The notes beneath the pieces were generated by a model, which was not told the origin of the DNA, made no database searches, and saw nothing but the letters and a program-made list of their open reading frames with translations. This document shows positions 1 to 8,709 of a stretch of DNA of 64,000 nt, piece after piece. Source of the DNA: an uncultured Collinsella sp. (lineage in GTDB: Bacteria > Actinomycetota > Coriobacteriia > Coriobacteriales > Coriobacteriaceae). The first letter of the stretch is position 1. Each line of letters starts with the position of its first letter. The stretch lies in assembly GCA_900541035.1 (NCBI GenBank), contig UQIN01000002.1, forward strand, positions 68,020 through 132,019. Direction: 5' to 3'. The translations under genes were made by a program, and so were the position numbers.

Positions 1-174
1 GCTGTGGATGTTGGTGGCGACAAAATCCAGGTAGGACGTGGACTTGGGGCGATTGTTCTGCGTCAGGAACATATCGCCGTACATCTGGCCCACGGCGCCC
101 AGCAGCATGTCGTGGTCGGCAAGATTCATGCCGAGGCTCTCCCACATCGGATGGAAATCGAATTCTTCAGCCAT
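1..174 (-). CDS. 2-hydroxyacyl-CoA dehydratase family protein, N-terminal part only
   Basis: The first 58 codons of a minus-strand gene that runs off the left edge of the window. The start ATG at 174 follows a GAGAGGGG ribosome site. The visible peptide (DFHPMWESLGMNLADHD, then LLGAVGQMYGDMFLTQNNRP) resembles, from memory, the opening of BcrC/BadD/HgdB-type proteins, the double-cubane iron-sulfur reductases of anaerobes. The cysteine ligands that would confirm the family lie outside the window. Family assignment is therefore inference from a short N-terminus. Confidence 0.55.
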   Translation of the reverse strand, partial: MAEEFDFHPMWESLGMNLADHDMLLGAVGQMYGDMFLTQNNRPKSTSYLDFVATNIHS

Positions 175-560
175 GACGGTTCCCCTCTCGAACCAAATAC
201 GGATAACTACGGTATTGCTGCACGGTGGGTGGCGAAAACCCAGCCGTGCTCAAACCCGGAATTTTGGGGAACCTGCTTTGCAGCTGATTATTTAGCTGTG
301 CGTCGTCTCTCCCGGAGCCGTGAACATACCTGCTCATATGCGGCTCCGAGCCATATACAGGGCGCGCACGGCAACGCGACGCGAATATGTCTTATGCGGC
401 ATCGGCGCGCCCTCCTTTTCTCGTCGAAGGTAACTATATCAACGGTTGTCGTCCAGACGAACACCGCCGACATTCGTACGACAGCGTCGTGTACCGTCGT
501 TTAATAAATAATTATCTTGATTGATAAGAGTTTGTCATCCCCCATTCGGCAAACAGCAAG
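175..560. other. intergenic region upstream of the dehydratase-like gene
   Basis: A gap of nearly 400 bases between the dehydratase-like gene and the modC terminator. Apart from the small frame at 334-402 and its two inverted repeats (359-367 with 405-413; 313-320 with 341-348) I see no gene. Antisense frames exist but lack ribosome sites. An AT-rich stretch at about 500-525 could carry the promoter for leftward transcription, but no clear hexamer pair is visible. Confidence 0.4.
334..402 (-). CDS. possible 22-residue leader or small peptide
   Basis: A short frame, too small for usual gene finders, starts at ATG 402 eight bases after a strong AGGAGG ribosome site. It reads MPHKTYSRRVAVRALYMARSRI and stops with TGA at 334-336. 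Five of 22 residues are Arg. The region is folded: AGGGCGCGC (359-367) can pair with GCGCGCCCT (405-413), which would cover the ribosome site, and CGGAGCCG (313-320) pairs with CGGCTCCG (341-348) across the last codons. It lies upstream of, and in the same direction as, the dehydratase-like gene at 1-174. No relatives are recognised; it could be chance. Confidence 0.3.
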   Translation of the reverse strand: MPHKTYSRRVAVRALYMARSRI

Positions 561-592
561 ACAAAGCCGCCGGGGCTTATATCCCCGACGGC
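561..592 (-). terminator. terminator after modC
   Basis: GCCGCCGGGG (566-575) pairs with CCCCGACGGC (583-592) with one wobble position around a 7-base loop. On the minus strand it is followed by a short T-rich stretch (561-565). It lies just past the modC stop and probably ends the mod operon. Confidence 0.6.
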
Positions 593-603
593 ATTACCCG
601 GCG

Positions 604-1674
604 CTACCGACAAACCAAATGAATCTTATTCGCATCGAAGTGCATGCGCAGCGTCTCGCCTGCTTGCGGCAGCTCGTCGACAGCTACGTTCACCTTGTTG
701 ACCTTCCACTGCAGACGCGTGGGCGCATCAGCACGCGGCACGTCTAACAGCACCAGCCGCTCAAAGCGCGAATCGCTCACTCGGGCCACATGCAGGTCGT
801 AGCTGTTACGACCCCGCTCAGCACGGTTGTCCACATGGAAGTAGCTTGCGCGAATGCCCAGGTATGCCACGTCATCGGGAACCTCGCGGCCCACGTTGAA
901 GGTCATGCCCCAGTCGAGGGCCTCAACTTCTTCGTCGCCGATCTTGCGCGCCCGGCTTGTGTTCTTGCAGCCCGTCAGGCGCAGCGCCGCCAGCGTCTGC
1001 GGGCGGCGAACCACGTCCTCGACGGAGCCGATCTCCTCCACATGCCCGTCGTGCATCACGCAGATTCGCTGGCACAGGCGGCACGCTTCGTCGATGTCGT
1101 GGCTCACGTAGAGTACGGTGCGGTTGCACACATCGAACAGGTCGAGCATGTTCTGCTCGAGGGCGCTCTTAAGATAGAAATCGAGTGCGCTCATGGGCTC
1201 GTCGAACATAAAAATGCCCGGATGCGCCGCCACCATGCGGGCAAGCGCCACGCGCTGCTGCTGCCCGCCTGAGAGTCGTGCGGGATAGCGGTCGACAAAA
1301 TCGGCCAGACCGAAAATGCTCAGATAGCGCTCGGCGAGCTTTTTGCGCGCGGCGGCGTCACCCGCGTCCTTTACACCGGCGCATACGTTATCGGCCACTG
1401 TCATGTTAGGAAACAGCTGATAGTTTTGGAACAGCAGAGCGCATTTGCGCGCCTGGGGCGACAGGTTGATGCCCGCCGCCGAGTCAAAAAAGGTCACGCC
1501 GTTGACGACAATCTTGCCCTCGTCGGGCGTCTCCACACCGGCGATGCAGCGCAGCGTACAGCTCTTGCCGCAACCCGAGGCGCCCAGCAGGGCCACGCGC
1601 TCCTCGCCGGCCTCAAGCTGCATGTCGAGCACAAACCCGGGATAACGTTTCTTAATATCCAAAACGAGCGACAT
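604..1674 (-). CDS. modC: molybdate ABC transporter ATP-binding protein
   Basis: 356 residues. ATPase that powers molybdate import from the cytoplasmic face. Walker A GASGCGKS at about 31-38, Q-loop Gln at 83, signature LSGGQQQR at about 134-141, Walker B IFMFDE at about 154-159, D-loop SALD, and H-loop His near 192. The last ~120 residues extend past the ATPase core and fit the TOBE/Mop molybdate-binding region of ModC. It follows modB by 3 bases and modA-modB lie immediately upstream, so the three form one operon. The next genes (moaB, moeA) make molybdenum cofactor, which supports molybdate or tungstate over sulfate or other anions as substrate. Confidence 0.88.
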   Translation of the reverse strand: MSLVLDIKKRYPGFVLDMQLEAGEERVALLGASGCGKSCTLRCIAGVETPDEGKIVVNGVTFFDSAAGINLSPQARKCALLFQNYQLFPNMTVADNVCAGVKDAGDAAARKKLAERYLSIFGLADFVDRYPARLSGGQQQRVALARMVAAHPGIFMFDEPMSALDFYLKSALEQNMLDLFDVCNRTVLYVSHDIDEACRLCQRICVMHDGHVEEIGSVEDVVRRPQTLAALRLTGCKNTSRARKIGDEEVEALDWGMTFNVGREVPDDVAYLGIRASYFHVDNRAERGRNSYDLHVARVSDSRFERLVLLDVPRADAPTRLQWKVNKVNVAVDELPQAGETLRMHFDANKIHLVCR

Positions 1675-1677
1675 AGC

Positions 1678-3120
1678 TTATCGACCTCCCCGCGGCGCCG
1701 CATCATCACGCATGAGCTCGGCCAGCGCCTCGCGATCGATACGCAGCGCATCGCCGCCGACTGGGTCGAGCGAATCGCCCTGTCCGGCGAGACCTTTGGC
1801 CTGTTTGCGCTCCGCACGGGAAAGGCCACGTTCGCGATACTTTTGCGAATGCGCCGTGTACATATTGATGAACAGAATGACCAGGAAGCTGAACGCGATT
1901 ACGACCACGACCCAAAAGAGGGCCACCGACGTATTGCCGCCCATCCACTCAAAGTAAATCGCAATGGGAATGGTCTGCGTAATACCGGCGTAGTTGCCCG
2001 CAAAGAACAGGGTGCAGCCAAACTCGCCCATCGCGCGGGCAAAGGCGAGCACCGTGCCGGCGGCAATCGAGGGCCAGCCAAGCGGCATCATGAGCTTGGC
2101 AAAGATGCGACGCTCGGACCATCCCAGGGTTCGCGCGGCGTCGAGCATCTGCGCGTCAAGACTCTCGAAGGCTCCGAGCGCCGTGCGGTAAACCAGCGGA
2201 AACGACACGACGACGGCCGAAATGACCGCCGCGGGCCACGTAAAGACGATCGAGATGCCGTGTGCGATCAGCCACTGGCCCACCCCGGTCGAGCGGCCAA
2301 ACAGCATGAGGAGCAAAAAGCCGCAGACCGTGGGCGGCAGCACCATAGGGATGGTAAAGACCGAATCGAGCAAACCCTTCACGCGGCTCGTGGTACCCAT
2401 GGTCTTCCACGCGGCAAACAGGCCCAGCGCAAACGCGATCACCAGGGCAAGGCCGCTCGTTTTTATGGACACCCAAAACGGGCGATAGTCGATGCCGCCC
2501 AATAAGGAGGCCAGAGAGGCCAAGGGGCCCTGCTCATCCCGCAACACGACAGACGATGCCTCTACCATTTGAGCGCTATCAAGCCAACGCGCGCCGCCCT
2601 TGGCATCACCCGAGGCTGATGCAATCACCACATAGCGGTCCCCATCCGCACCGCGCTCGTCAAAGCCATAGGTATACCCGCCGGCATCAAACGTTGTTTC
2701 CGCCGTGACATACCAAGGGAGATCCACGTCCCCTAGCTGCGCGCCTCCCATGCAGTTTGCGCTGTCGAGCTCACAGACGAGGGCCTTGAGACCCGATACG
2801 GACTCGTTATCCTGCGGATCCAATCCATACTTCTCGACCGCCTTGGGCGATATCCACACCACAACGCGGTCGGCAGCGAGCGCCGCTACAAGGTCCACGT
2901 CCTCGTCAACGGGAAACCGGTAGCCCTCAGGCTGGCCCTCCATGTCACGAGCGGTCCCCTTGGCCAACCGCTCAAAACCCTCGATCCCATAGGAAAGCCC
3001 ATGAGCGGTCGCAGCAACCTGGGCCCCGTCCTCAGCGTTCCCAGCAAACGCAAATCCCGGCACCCAGCAAAGCGCGAAGGTCAAAGCGCAGGCGACAAGC
3101 ATGCGGAATCTATTAAGCAC
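1678..3120 (-). CDS. modB: molybdate ABC transporter permease with a large extra N-terminal domain
   Basis: About 480 residues, roughly twice the length of a normal ModB. I chose the GTG at 3120 because a GGAG site lies 6 bases upstream and VLNRFR then precedes a hydrophobic signal segment; an ATG at 3102 is the alternative. Residues ~28-210 form an extracytoplasmic region with a Cys pair (ALVC...SANC) and no family I recognise. From ~215 on comes a standard permease of about five helices with the EAA loop (DAARTLGWSERRIF) that docks on ModC. A soluble domain fused to ModB is unusual; it may be a second anion-binding or sensing module. Confidence 0.8.
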   Translation of the reverse strand: MLNRFRMLVACALTFALCWVPGFAFAGNAEDGAQVAATAHGLSYGIEGFERLAKGTARDMEGQPEGYRFPVDEDVDLVAALAADRVVVWISPKAVEKYGLDPQDNESVSGLKALVCELDSANCMGGAQLGDVDLPWYVTAETTFDAGGYTYGFDERGADGDRYVVIASASGDAKGGARWLDSAQMVEASSVVLRDEQGPLASLASLLGGIDYRPFWVSIKTSGLALVIAFALGLFAAWKTMGTTSRVKGLLDSVFTIPMVLPPTVCGFLLLMLFGRSTGVGQWLIAHGISIVFTWPAAVISAVVVSFPLVYRTALGAFESLDAQMLDAARTLGWSERRIFAKLMMPLGWPSIAAGTVLAFARAMGEFGCTLFFAGNYAGITQTIPIAIYFEWMGGNTSVALFWVVVVIAFSFLVILFINMYTAHSQKYRERGLSRAERKQAKGLAGQGDSLDPVGGDALRIDREALAELMRDDAAPRGGR

Positions 3121-3188
3121 GAAAAGCTCCAAGCGAATACAAGGACGGAGTGAAACACAAAACGATGGAATTATCGCGCCAAGCCGCA

Positions 3189-4064
3189 CTACGCGGAAAG
3201 CTCAAAGCCGTACTTAGCCCAAATCTTCTGAACCTTCTTGTTGGACAGGCAAAAGTCGATAAACGCCTTGGCCTCGTCGGCATGCTCGGAGCTTTCGGCA
3301 ACGGCGCCCGGGTACACGATGGGCTTGTGCGAATCCTCGGGGCACACGAAGGCCTCCTCGATGCCGTCGTAGCGGAAGATGTCGGAGCTGTAGACAAAAC
3401 CGGCCACGCAGTCGCCTGTGGACACATAAGCGGCGGCGGTGCCCACCTTATCGGCCAGTGCGACCTTGTCGGCGATCTCGGGAGCATACTCGCCGTCGTC
3501 GCCCTCGGTGCCGGTGTAGAGGCCCACGGAAGCCAGGGCCTGGTTGGCGTACTTGCCGGCGGGGACGGTCTTGGCGTCGCCAATGGCGATCTTGCCGTCC
3601 AGATTCGCGACGTCGGCGATGGCCTCGACCTTGGTGTCAGAGCCCTCGGCGCGGATGATCACGAGGTCGTTGACGAACATATCCTCACGTGTGTCGGCAT
3701 CGACGAGCTCGGCGGCTTCGGCGTCGTCCATGGTGCCCTTGGAGGCCGTGATGAGCACGTCGACGGCGGCACCGGCGCGCATCTGCTCGACAAGGTCGCC
3801 AGACGCCTTAAACTGCGTGTCGGCAAACGTGGTGCCGGTCTGCTCGGTGTAGAGCTCCTGAACCTCGGGCAGAGCTTTCTCGAGCGAGTTAGCGGCAAAG
3901 ACCTGCAGCTCGACAGCCTTCTTCTTAGAGGAAGACTTGACGGAGCCGGCATCGGAACCAGCGGGCTCGGACGTCTTGTTGCCCGAGCAGCCGGCAAGGC
4001 CAAGGCCGGCGGCAGAGGCAGCAGAAAGCGAGACAAAACCGCGGCGTGAAACCATATCGAACAT
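3189..4064 (-). CDS. modA: molybdate ABC transporter substrate-binding lipoprotein
   Basis: 291 residues. Extracellular lipoprotein that captures molybdate or tungstate and hands it to ModB. The N-terminus MFDMVSRRGFVSLS has a twin-Arg flavour and ends in the lipobox LAGC (Cys at about 26). The mature part begins VELQVFAANSLEKAL, followed by FKASGDLVEQM and ADVLITAS-like text, matching the ModA core. The ATG at 4064 is preferred over a TTG two codons earlier because AAAGGG lies 6 bases upstream. First gene of modABC, 68 bases before modB. Exact anion cannot be read from sequence. Confidence 0.88.
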   Translation of the reverse strand: MFDMVSRRGFVSLSAASAAGLGLAGCSGNKTSEPAGSDAGSVKSSSKKKAVELQVFAANSLEKALPEVQELYTEQTGTTFADTQFKASGDLVEQMRAGAAVDVLITASKGTMDDAEAAELVDADTREDMFVNDLVIIRAEGSDTKVEAIADVANLDGKIAIGDAKTVPAGKYANQALASVGLYTGTEGDDGEYAPEIADKVALADKVGTAAAYVSTGDCVAGFVYSSDIFRYDGIEEAFVCPEDSHKPIVYPGAVAESSEHADEAKAFIDFCLSNKKVQKIWAKYGFELSA

Positions 4065-4124
4065 ATTCAACCCTTTCGAACGCTATGCCCGGGCACCCCG
4101 CCGCAGGCTTTATTCTGTTACTAG

Positions 4125-4177
4125 ATTATACTTCCGCGCGAATAATGATAATGAGAAATTATTCTCGCTAGAGAATA
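4125..4177 (-). promoter_or_regulatory. mod operon promoter with Fur-like and palindromic operators
   Basis: A TATAAT box on the minus strand (4125-4130) lies about 60 bases before modA. Over and upstream of the -35 position sits GAATAATGATAATGAG followed by AAATTATTC, which resembles repeats of the GATAAT hexamer of Fur boxes, with outer arms GAATAAT and ATTATTC. Directly upstream is a second inverted repeat, ATTCTC-GCTA-GAGAAT (4161-4176). It does not look like the E. coli ModE site. A metal-responsive repressor is an inference. Confidence 0.5.
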
Positions 4178-4267
4178 TAGTTTCGAGTTGCCGTGCACCT
4201 CGGCGTCGCTTCGGCGGAAAACAAAGGCGGAGCAGCCGTTCAGGTCGCCCCGCCGCAGGTAAACCGC

Positions 4268-4747
4268 TTATTTGGTATGTCCGCCGCCCGCCGTCATTTG
4301 GGCCGCATGCTCCAGCTGATCGCTCACGGCCTCCCAGCTTTCGCGGGCCGCTTTCGTGGATCCCGGAAAGTTGATGACAAGCGTATGCCCACGCTGCATG
4401 CACACGGCGCGCGAGAGCATAGCGCGGCGCGTCTTGGTCATGGAGTACGCGCGGATTGCCTCTGCAATACCCGGCACATCGCGGTCGCAGACGGCACGCG
4501 TCGCCTCGGGCGTCACGTCGCGCATCGAAAGTCCCGTGCCGCCACAGGTGAGCACGACATTGGCGTGGCACTCATCGGCAGCTTCCACAATGGCATCACC
4601 GATCTCGCTGGCGTCGTCGCGCACGACCACATGTGAGACGACCGTCCAGCCCTGCGCCTCGATAAGTTCCTCGAGTGCGGCTCCAGCCTCGTCCTGAGCA
4701 AGATCGCGCGTATCCGAGCACGTCACGATCGAAATCTTCAACTCCAT
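4268..4747 (-). CDS. moaB: MoaB/MogA-type molybdopterin adenylyltransferase
   Basis: 159 residues. Adenylates molybdopterin, the step before molybdate insertion. The start ATG at 4747 follows AGGAGG by 6 bases; longer frames upstream run into moeA. The protein begins MELKISIVTCSDTRD and carries the family GGTG motif (VVLTCGGTGLSMRDVTPEA) and the late PGSTKAARESWEAV segment. It follows moeA by 10 bases and both stand downstream of the same presumed promoter. MoaB versus MogA cannot be separated here. Moderate certainty on symbol, high on family. Confidence 0.85.
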   Translation of the reverse strand: MELKISIVTCSDTRDLAQDEAGAALEELIEAQGWTVVSHVVVRDDASEIGDAIVEAADECHANVVLTCGGTGLSMRDVTPEATRAVCDRDVPGIAEAIRAYSMTKTRRAMLSRAVCMQRGHTLVINFPGSTKAARESWEAVSDQLEHAAQMTAGGGHTK

Positions 4748-4757
4748 AGTCTTCCTC

Positions 4758-6020
4758 CTACAACACCGTGCCCTCGGGCAGGTCGACACGCACGACATCC
4801 ACGACGTCGCCCGCCTTGAGCTCGCACGGTCCTTCGTCAATACGCAGCAGGCAGTTGGACCGCTGCATCGTGCCGAGCAGCGCCGAATTCTGCGTCTTGG
4901 CCTCGGTCACCAACAGCTCACTGGTCTCGGGGTCGCGCAAAACCGTGGCGCGATCGAAGAAGCGTCGGTCCTGGCGCTTTTTCACGCCGTGCGTGAGCGT
5001 CGCCTGCTGCACGGGACGCACGCCCTCGGCAAAGCCGCGCATCTTGCGAATCGCCGGACGGGCAAGCATCTCAAAGCCCACATACGCCGCGGCCGGATTG
5101 CCTGAAAGCCCTAGGTAGGGCTTGCCCCCGAGTAAGCCAAACGTGATGGCCTTGCCCGGACGCATCGAGATGCGATCGAACAGCACCACGCCCTCGCGCC
5201 GGACGAGCGCCGTCACGTAGTCGTAATCGCCCGCCGAGGCGCCGCCGCTCGTAATGACAAAATCGCACTCTCGCGTGGCGCGATGCACCAGCTCGCCAAT
5301 CGCCCGCTCATCGTCGGGCGCAATACCGTAGAACACGGGCTCGGCGCCGGCATCGAGCGCCTCGGCCATCAGCGCCGAGGAGTTGGAATCGCGAATCTGA
5401 CCGCGCGCCGGTACCTTACTCGGTGCGACCAGTTCCGTGCCCAGCGAGATGATGCCCACACGTGAGACAGCGTGCACCTTCACGCTCGCGTATCCGGCGC
5501 TTGCCAGCAAGCCGGCGCCCGCCGGAGTCACAACCTCACCAGCACGCATCACGACTTCGCCGGCATGGGCCTCCTCGGCGGCAGAGCGAACGTTCTCCCC
5601 CACCTTGGCCGGCGCCGAAAACCTCACACGCGAGCCCTCGTTGCCGTCACCGTCGAGCACATCGACGATCTCGTACTTCACCACGGCATCGGCACCCTCG
5701 GGCACCGGCGCGCCCGTCATGATGCGGACCGTCTCGCCCGCGCCGATTGCGTCCCCAAACACATGACCCGCGGCCTCATGTCCGATAACATCGAGCGTCA
5801 CCGGCGCCTCGCCAGATGCCTGCGCCAAGTCCGCCGAGCGCACGGCATATCCGTCCATAGCGCTGTTGGCAAACGGCGAGATGTCGATATCGGCCACCGC
5901 GTCCTCGGCCAGGGGAAGACCGGCGGCCTGCCACACGGGAATCTCGACGAGATCGGTCGGAGCAACGTGCGACAGGACAATCGACTGTGCGTCATCCAGC
6001 GGAATGAGTTTCTCTGCCAT
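4758..6020 (-). CDS. moeA: molybdopterin molybdenumtransferase
   Basis: 420 residues. Inserts molybdate into adenylated molybdopterin. The ATG at 6020 is used because AGAGG lies 5 bases upstream. The N-terminal domain shows the MoeA hallmark SPFANSAMDGYAVR (about 50-65); the central MoCF-binding domain contains GIISLGTELV and VITSGGASAGDYDYV; the domain order and length match E. coli MoeA. It leads a two-gene operon with moaB, and modABC next door supplies its substrate. A TATACT at 6080-6085 on the minus strand may be its -10 box. Confidence 0.92.
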   Translation of the reverse strand: MAEKLIPLDDAQSIVLSHVAPTDLVEIPVWQAAGLPLAEDAVADIDISPFANSAMDGYAVRSADLAQASGEAPVTLDVIGHEAAGHVFGDAIGAGETVRIMTGAPVPEGADAVVKYEIVDVLDGDGNEGSRVRFSAPAKVGENVRSAAEEAHAGEVVMRAGEVVTPAGAGLLASAGYASVKVHAVSRVGIISLGTELVAPSKVPARGQIRDSNSSALMAEALDAGAEPVFYGIAPDDERAIGELVHRATRECDFVITSGGASAGDYDYVTALVRREGVVLFDRISMRPGKAITFGLLGGKPYLGLSGNPAAAYVGFEMLARPAIRKMRGFAEGVRPVQQATLTHGVKKRQDRRFFDRATVLRDPETSELLVTEAKTQNSALLGTMQRSNCLLRIDEGPCELKAGDVVDVVRVDLPEGTVL

Positions 6021-6230
6021 ATGCACCTCTTAATGCCACGGCGCACAACAGGGGCGCCGATTCTTTATGCTTGTCTCAGTATAATCCCCCGTCGCACGAC
6101 CGCGACTCGGCCTGTACCAGTAAATACACCTGTCGGCCGCAAGCCGCGAAACAGAATGGAAACCAACCCACCGGCTCGTCGCGTTTGCCGCGTTTTATAA
6201 TGCTTGCGTTGCAACCTAAAAGAGGAACGT

Positions 6231-7652
6231 ATGGCTCATAACGACAAACCCGAAAGCGCAAACGAAACGCAGGATCATTCCCAGCCGCTCGACGATGGCG
6301 GCTTTTTCTCCCTGAACGACGTCATCACGGCAGGCAGGCATAAACTTACCCGCTCCGAGCATCTCTTGGCTGCCGACACGCGCCGCAACGCCCGCAACCT
6401 ACTCGCGAGCGCCAAGTTGCTCGCGCTCGTCGTCATTGTCTCGCTCGCCATGGGCGTTGCCGCTTGGGCGTTTTTGGCCTCGCTGAATATCGCCACCGAC
6501 TATCGCGAGCACCATGTGTGGGTCTACGCCTTGCTTCCCGTTGTGGGCGTTGCCACCGCATGGGTGTACAAAAACCACGGTCTTGCCGCCAAACGCGGTA
6601 ACAACCTGGTCATCGACTCCGCTCTGGGCACACGCCTCATCCATATGCGCATGGCCGTCCTCACCTTCGTCTGCTCCACGCTCACGCACCTAACGGGCGG
6701 ATCGGCCGGTCGCGAGGGAGCCGCGGTGCAGATTGGCGGCACCATCGCCAGCAACATCTCGAGCCTCGCCCACCTCAAAAAGCATGACCACCACGACCTC
6801 ATGCTCGCCGGCATCTCGTCGGCCTTTGGCGCCGTATTCGGCTCGCCCCTTGCCGGGGCTTTCTTTGGCATGGAGATGTGCTTTATCGGCAAGATCGACT
6901 ACACCGCGGGCATCTACTGCCTGGTCGCCTCGTTTACCGGCTACTTTACATCACTCGCCCTAGGTACCGAGTACGAGGCGAATGTTATCGCCAGCGTTCC
7001 CAACATGACACCACGGACGGTTGTCATCGTTGTTATCAGCGCCATTATCTTCGGTCTGACGGCACGCCTCTTTGCCTGGTCAGTTCGAACCGTCAAGAGC
7101 CTGTACGGTCGCTTTATCACCAATTATCTTATTCGCGCACTCATAGGTGCACTCGTGGTTTTGGCCGCCTATGCCCTTCTCGACGCTTGGAACTACGCCG
7201 GCCTTTCCACGTGGCTTTCCGGCGCCGGATTTGCCGGCAACACCACCCTGGCGGACGCAGCCATCAAGTTGGTCGTCACAGCGCTCACCCTGGGCGCCGG
7301 CTTCCAAGGCGGCGAGGTCACGCCCCTGTTTGGTATCGGTGCGGCGCTCGGCGGCTGGATCGGTTGCCTCGTCGGAATCGACCCCAGCTTTCTGGCAGCG
7401 CTGGGCATGCTCGGCGTGTTCTGCGCCGGCCTCAACGTGCCCATCACCACCTGTATGATGGCCATCGACCTGTTCCACGGCACGGCAGCCGGGTTCTTTG
7501 TCATCGTGGCCTTTATCAGCTACCTAACCGCCGGACACCGCGGCGTGTACCCCGCCCAGCGCATCATCTCGCCCAAGCGCCGTTCGCTTATTGTAGATGA
7601 GGGCGGTACGGTAGCGGATGCTATCGAGCGCCACAACGACCTGATAGAGTAG
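6231..7652 (+). CDS. CLC-family anion transporter, probably a fluoride/proton antiporter
   Basis: 473 residues of membrane protein; ATG at 6231 lies 5 bases after AGAGGA. Family marks are GGSAGREGAAVQ (residues ~160) and, late, QGGEVTPLFGIGAALG. The GREG-A/T and GGEVTPLF forms are, from memory, those of the CLC-F clade that exports fluoride, not the GREGP and GGIFAP forms of chloride antiporters such as ClcA. A TATAAT box lies at 6196-6201. I looked upstream for a fluoride riboswitch and saw none. Substrate is therefore an inference from the motifs. The cytosolic N-terminus (~60 residues) is acidic and polar. Confidence 0.82.
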   Translation: MAHNDKPESANETQDHSQPLDDGGFFSLNDVITAGRHKLTRSEHLLAADTRRNARNLLASAKLLALVVIVSLAMGVAAWAFLASLNIATDYREHHVWVYALLPVVGVATAWVYKNHGLAAKRGNNLVIDSALGTRLIHMRMAVLTFVCSTLTHLTGGSAGREGAAVQIGGTIASNISSLAHLKKHDHHDLMLAGISSAFGAVFGSPLAGAFFGMEMCFIGKIDYTAGIYCLVASFTGYFTSLALGTEYEANVIASVPNMTPRTVVIVVISAIIFGLTARLFAWSVRTVKSLYGRFITNYLIRALIGALVVLAAYALLDAWNYAGLSTWLSGAGFAGNTTLADAAIKLVVTALTLGAGFQGGEVTPLFGIGAALGGWIGCLVGIDPSFLAALGMLGVFCAGLNVPITTCMMAIDLFHGTAAGFFVIVAFISYLTAGHRGVYPAQRIISPKRRSLIVDEGGTVADAIERHNDLIE

Positions 7653-7739
7653 ACGTAAGTATTCGACGTGCAGCCACAATCGGGGGCAATTCGACCTGAG
7701 CGCGACCGCACCGTCACGTCATACGCCGGGAGTCGCCCC

Positions 7740-8702
7740 ATGCACGCAACTGATTTTGGCCGCACGCTCATCATCGCCAACCCAGCCGCCCAGTCGGGTG
7801 CGGCGCACGAAGTTGCCGAGCGCCTGCAACGCTTTTTGGATATGACCGCGCGCGCATCCCAGTTTGACCTGGTGCTGACCGAGCGCATGGGACACGCCAA
7901 GGAGCTGGCCGCACAGGTCGAGGGCTATCGCACCGTTATCGCTCTTGGCGGCGACGGCGTGATCCACGAGGTCGTCAACGGACTTATGGCGCAAGAGGAG
8001 GACGCCCGCCCCGCTCTTGCCGTCCTACCCGTGGGCTCTGGCAACGATTTTGCCCAAACGCTCGGCATCGACGATTTCTCCGGTAAGGATTTTGGCGCGC
8101 TGCTCACCTGCGAGCTGCAGCGTCAGGACATCGGGCGCATTCGCTCGTGGAGCCCTGCGAGCGGCAGCGGCGAGGCTACCGTTGAGTACTACGACCAGAC
8201 GCTTTCGGTCGGCATCGATGCCGCCATCGGCCTTGGCACCACCGAGCTGCGCAAAAAGACGGGCCTCGCCGGCGCTCCGCTCTACACCCTCTCGGGCCTT
8301 GAGCAGTTTGGCCTGCGCTACCGCAACTATCCCATGACGGTGAGCTTTGACGGTGCGCCCGCCGAGCGCGTGCGGGCGATTATCATGGCGATTCAGCTGG
8401 GCCCCACCTATGGTTCGGGCTATCGCATCTGCCCCGACGCCGACCCGTGCGACGGCATACTCGACGTCTGCTACGCCTGCGGCCCCGTTCCGCGCGCGGT
8501 CGCGCTTCCCATGTTCCTTTCGGCCAAAGATGGCCACCATACCAAGCTGCCACCGGTTCGCATGTGCCGCTGTCGCCATGCCGAGCTCACCCTTGAGGAG
8601 CCCGACTACCCCATCCAGGCCGACGGCGAGCCCGTTGTCGCCTCGCGCATCGAGGTCGACATCCTCGCCGGCGCCCTCCACGTCTGGCACCCCACCCGCT
8701 AA
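7740..8702 (+). CDS. diacylglycerol kinase family lipid kinase
   Basis: 320 residues, start ATG 7740 with CGGGAG 7 bases upstream; a GTG at 7668 is in frame but has no ribosome site. The text TLIIANPAAQSG, ALGGDGVIHEVVNG (the GGDG nucleotide loop) and LPVGSGNDFAQ are the three conserved blocks of the DagK/YegS/sphingosine kinase fold. In Gram-positives DgkB-type enzymes recycle diacylglycerol released during lipoteichoic acid synthesis, but the exact lipid cannot be told from sequence. It follows the CLC gene by 87 bases and ends at a convergent junction. Confidence 0.85.
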   Translation: MHATDFGRTLIIANPAAQSGAAHEVAERLQRFLDMTARASQFDLVLTERMGHAKELAAQVEGYRTVIALGGDGVIHEVVNGLMAQEEDARPALAVLPVGSGNDFAQTLGIDDFSGKDFGALLTCELQRQDIGRIRSWSPASGSGEATVEYYDQTLSVGIDAAIGLGTTELRKKTGLAGAPLYTLSGLEQFGLRYRNYPMTVSFDGAPAERVRAIIMAIQLGPTYGSGYRICPDADPCDGILDVCYACGPVPRAVALPMFLSAKDGHHTKLPPVRMCRCRHAELTLEEPDYPIQADGEPVVASRIEVDILAGALHVWHPTR

Positions 8703-8709
8703 CCCCACC

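Noticed and set aside
4..504. Plus-strand frame at the left edge
   Set aside because: No ribosome site and low-complexity end; the minus-strand gene start at 174 has a good site and sensible protein.
6030..6230. Fluoride riboswitch upstream of the CLC gene
   Set aside because: The conserved crcB aptamer blocks are not present on the plus strand.
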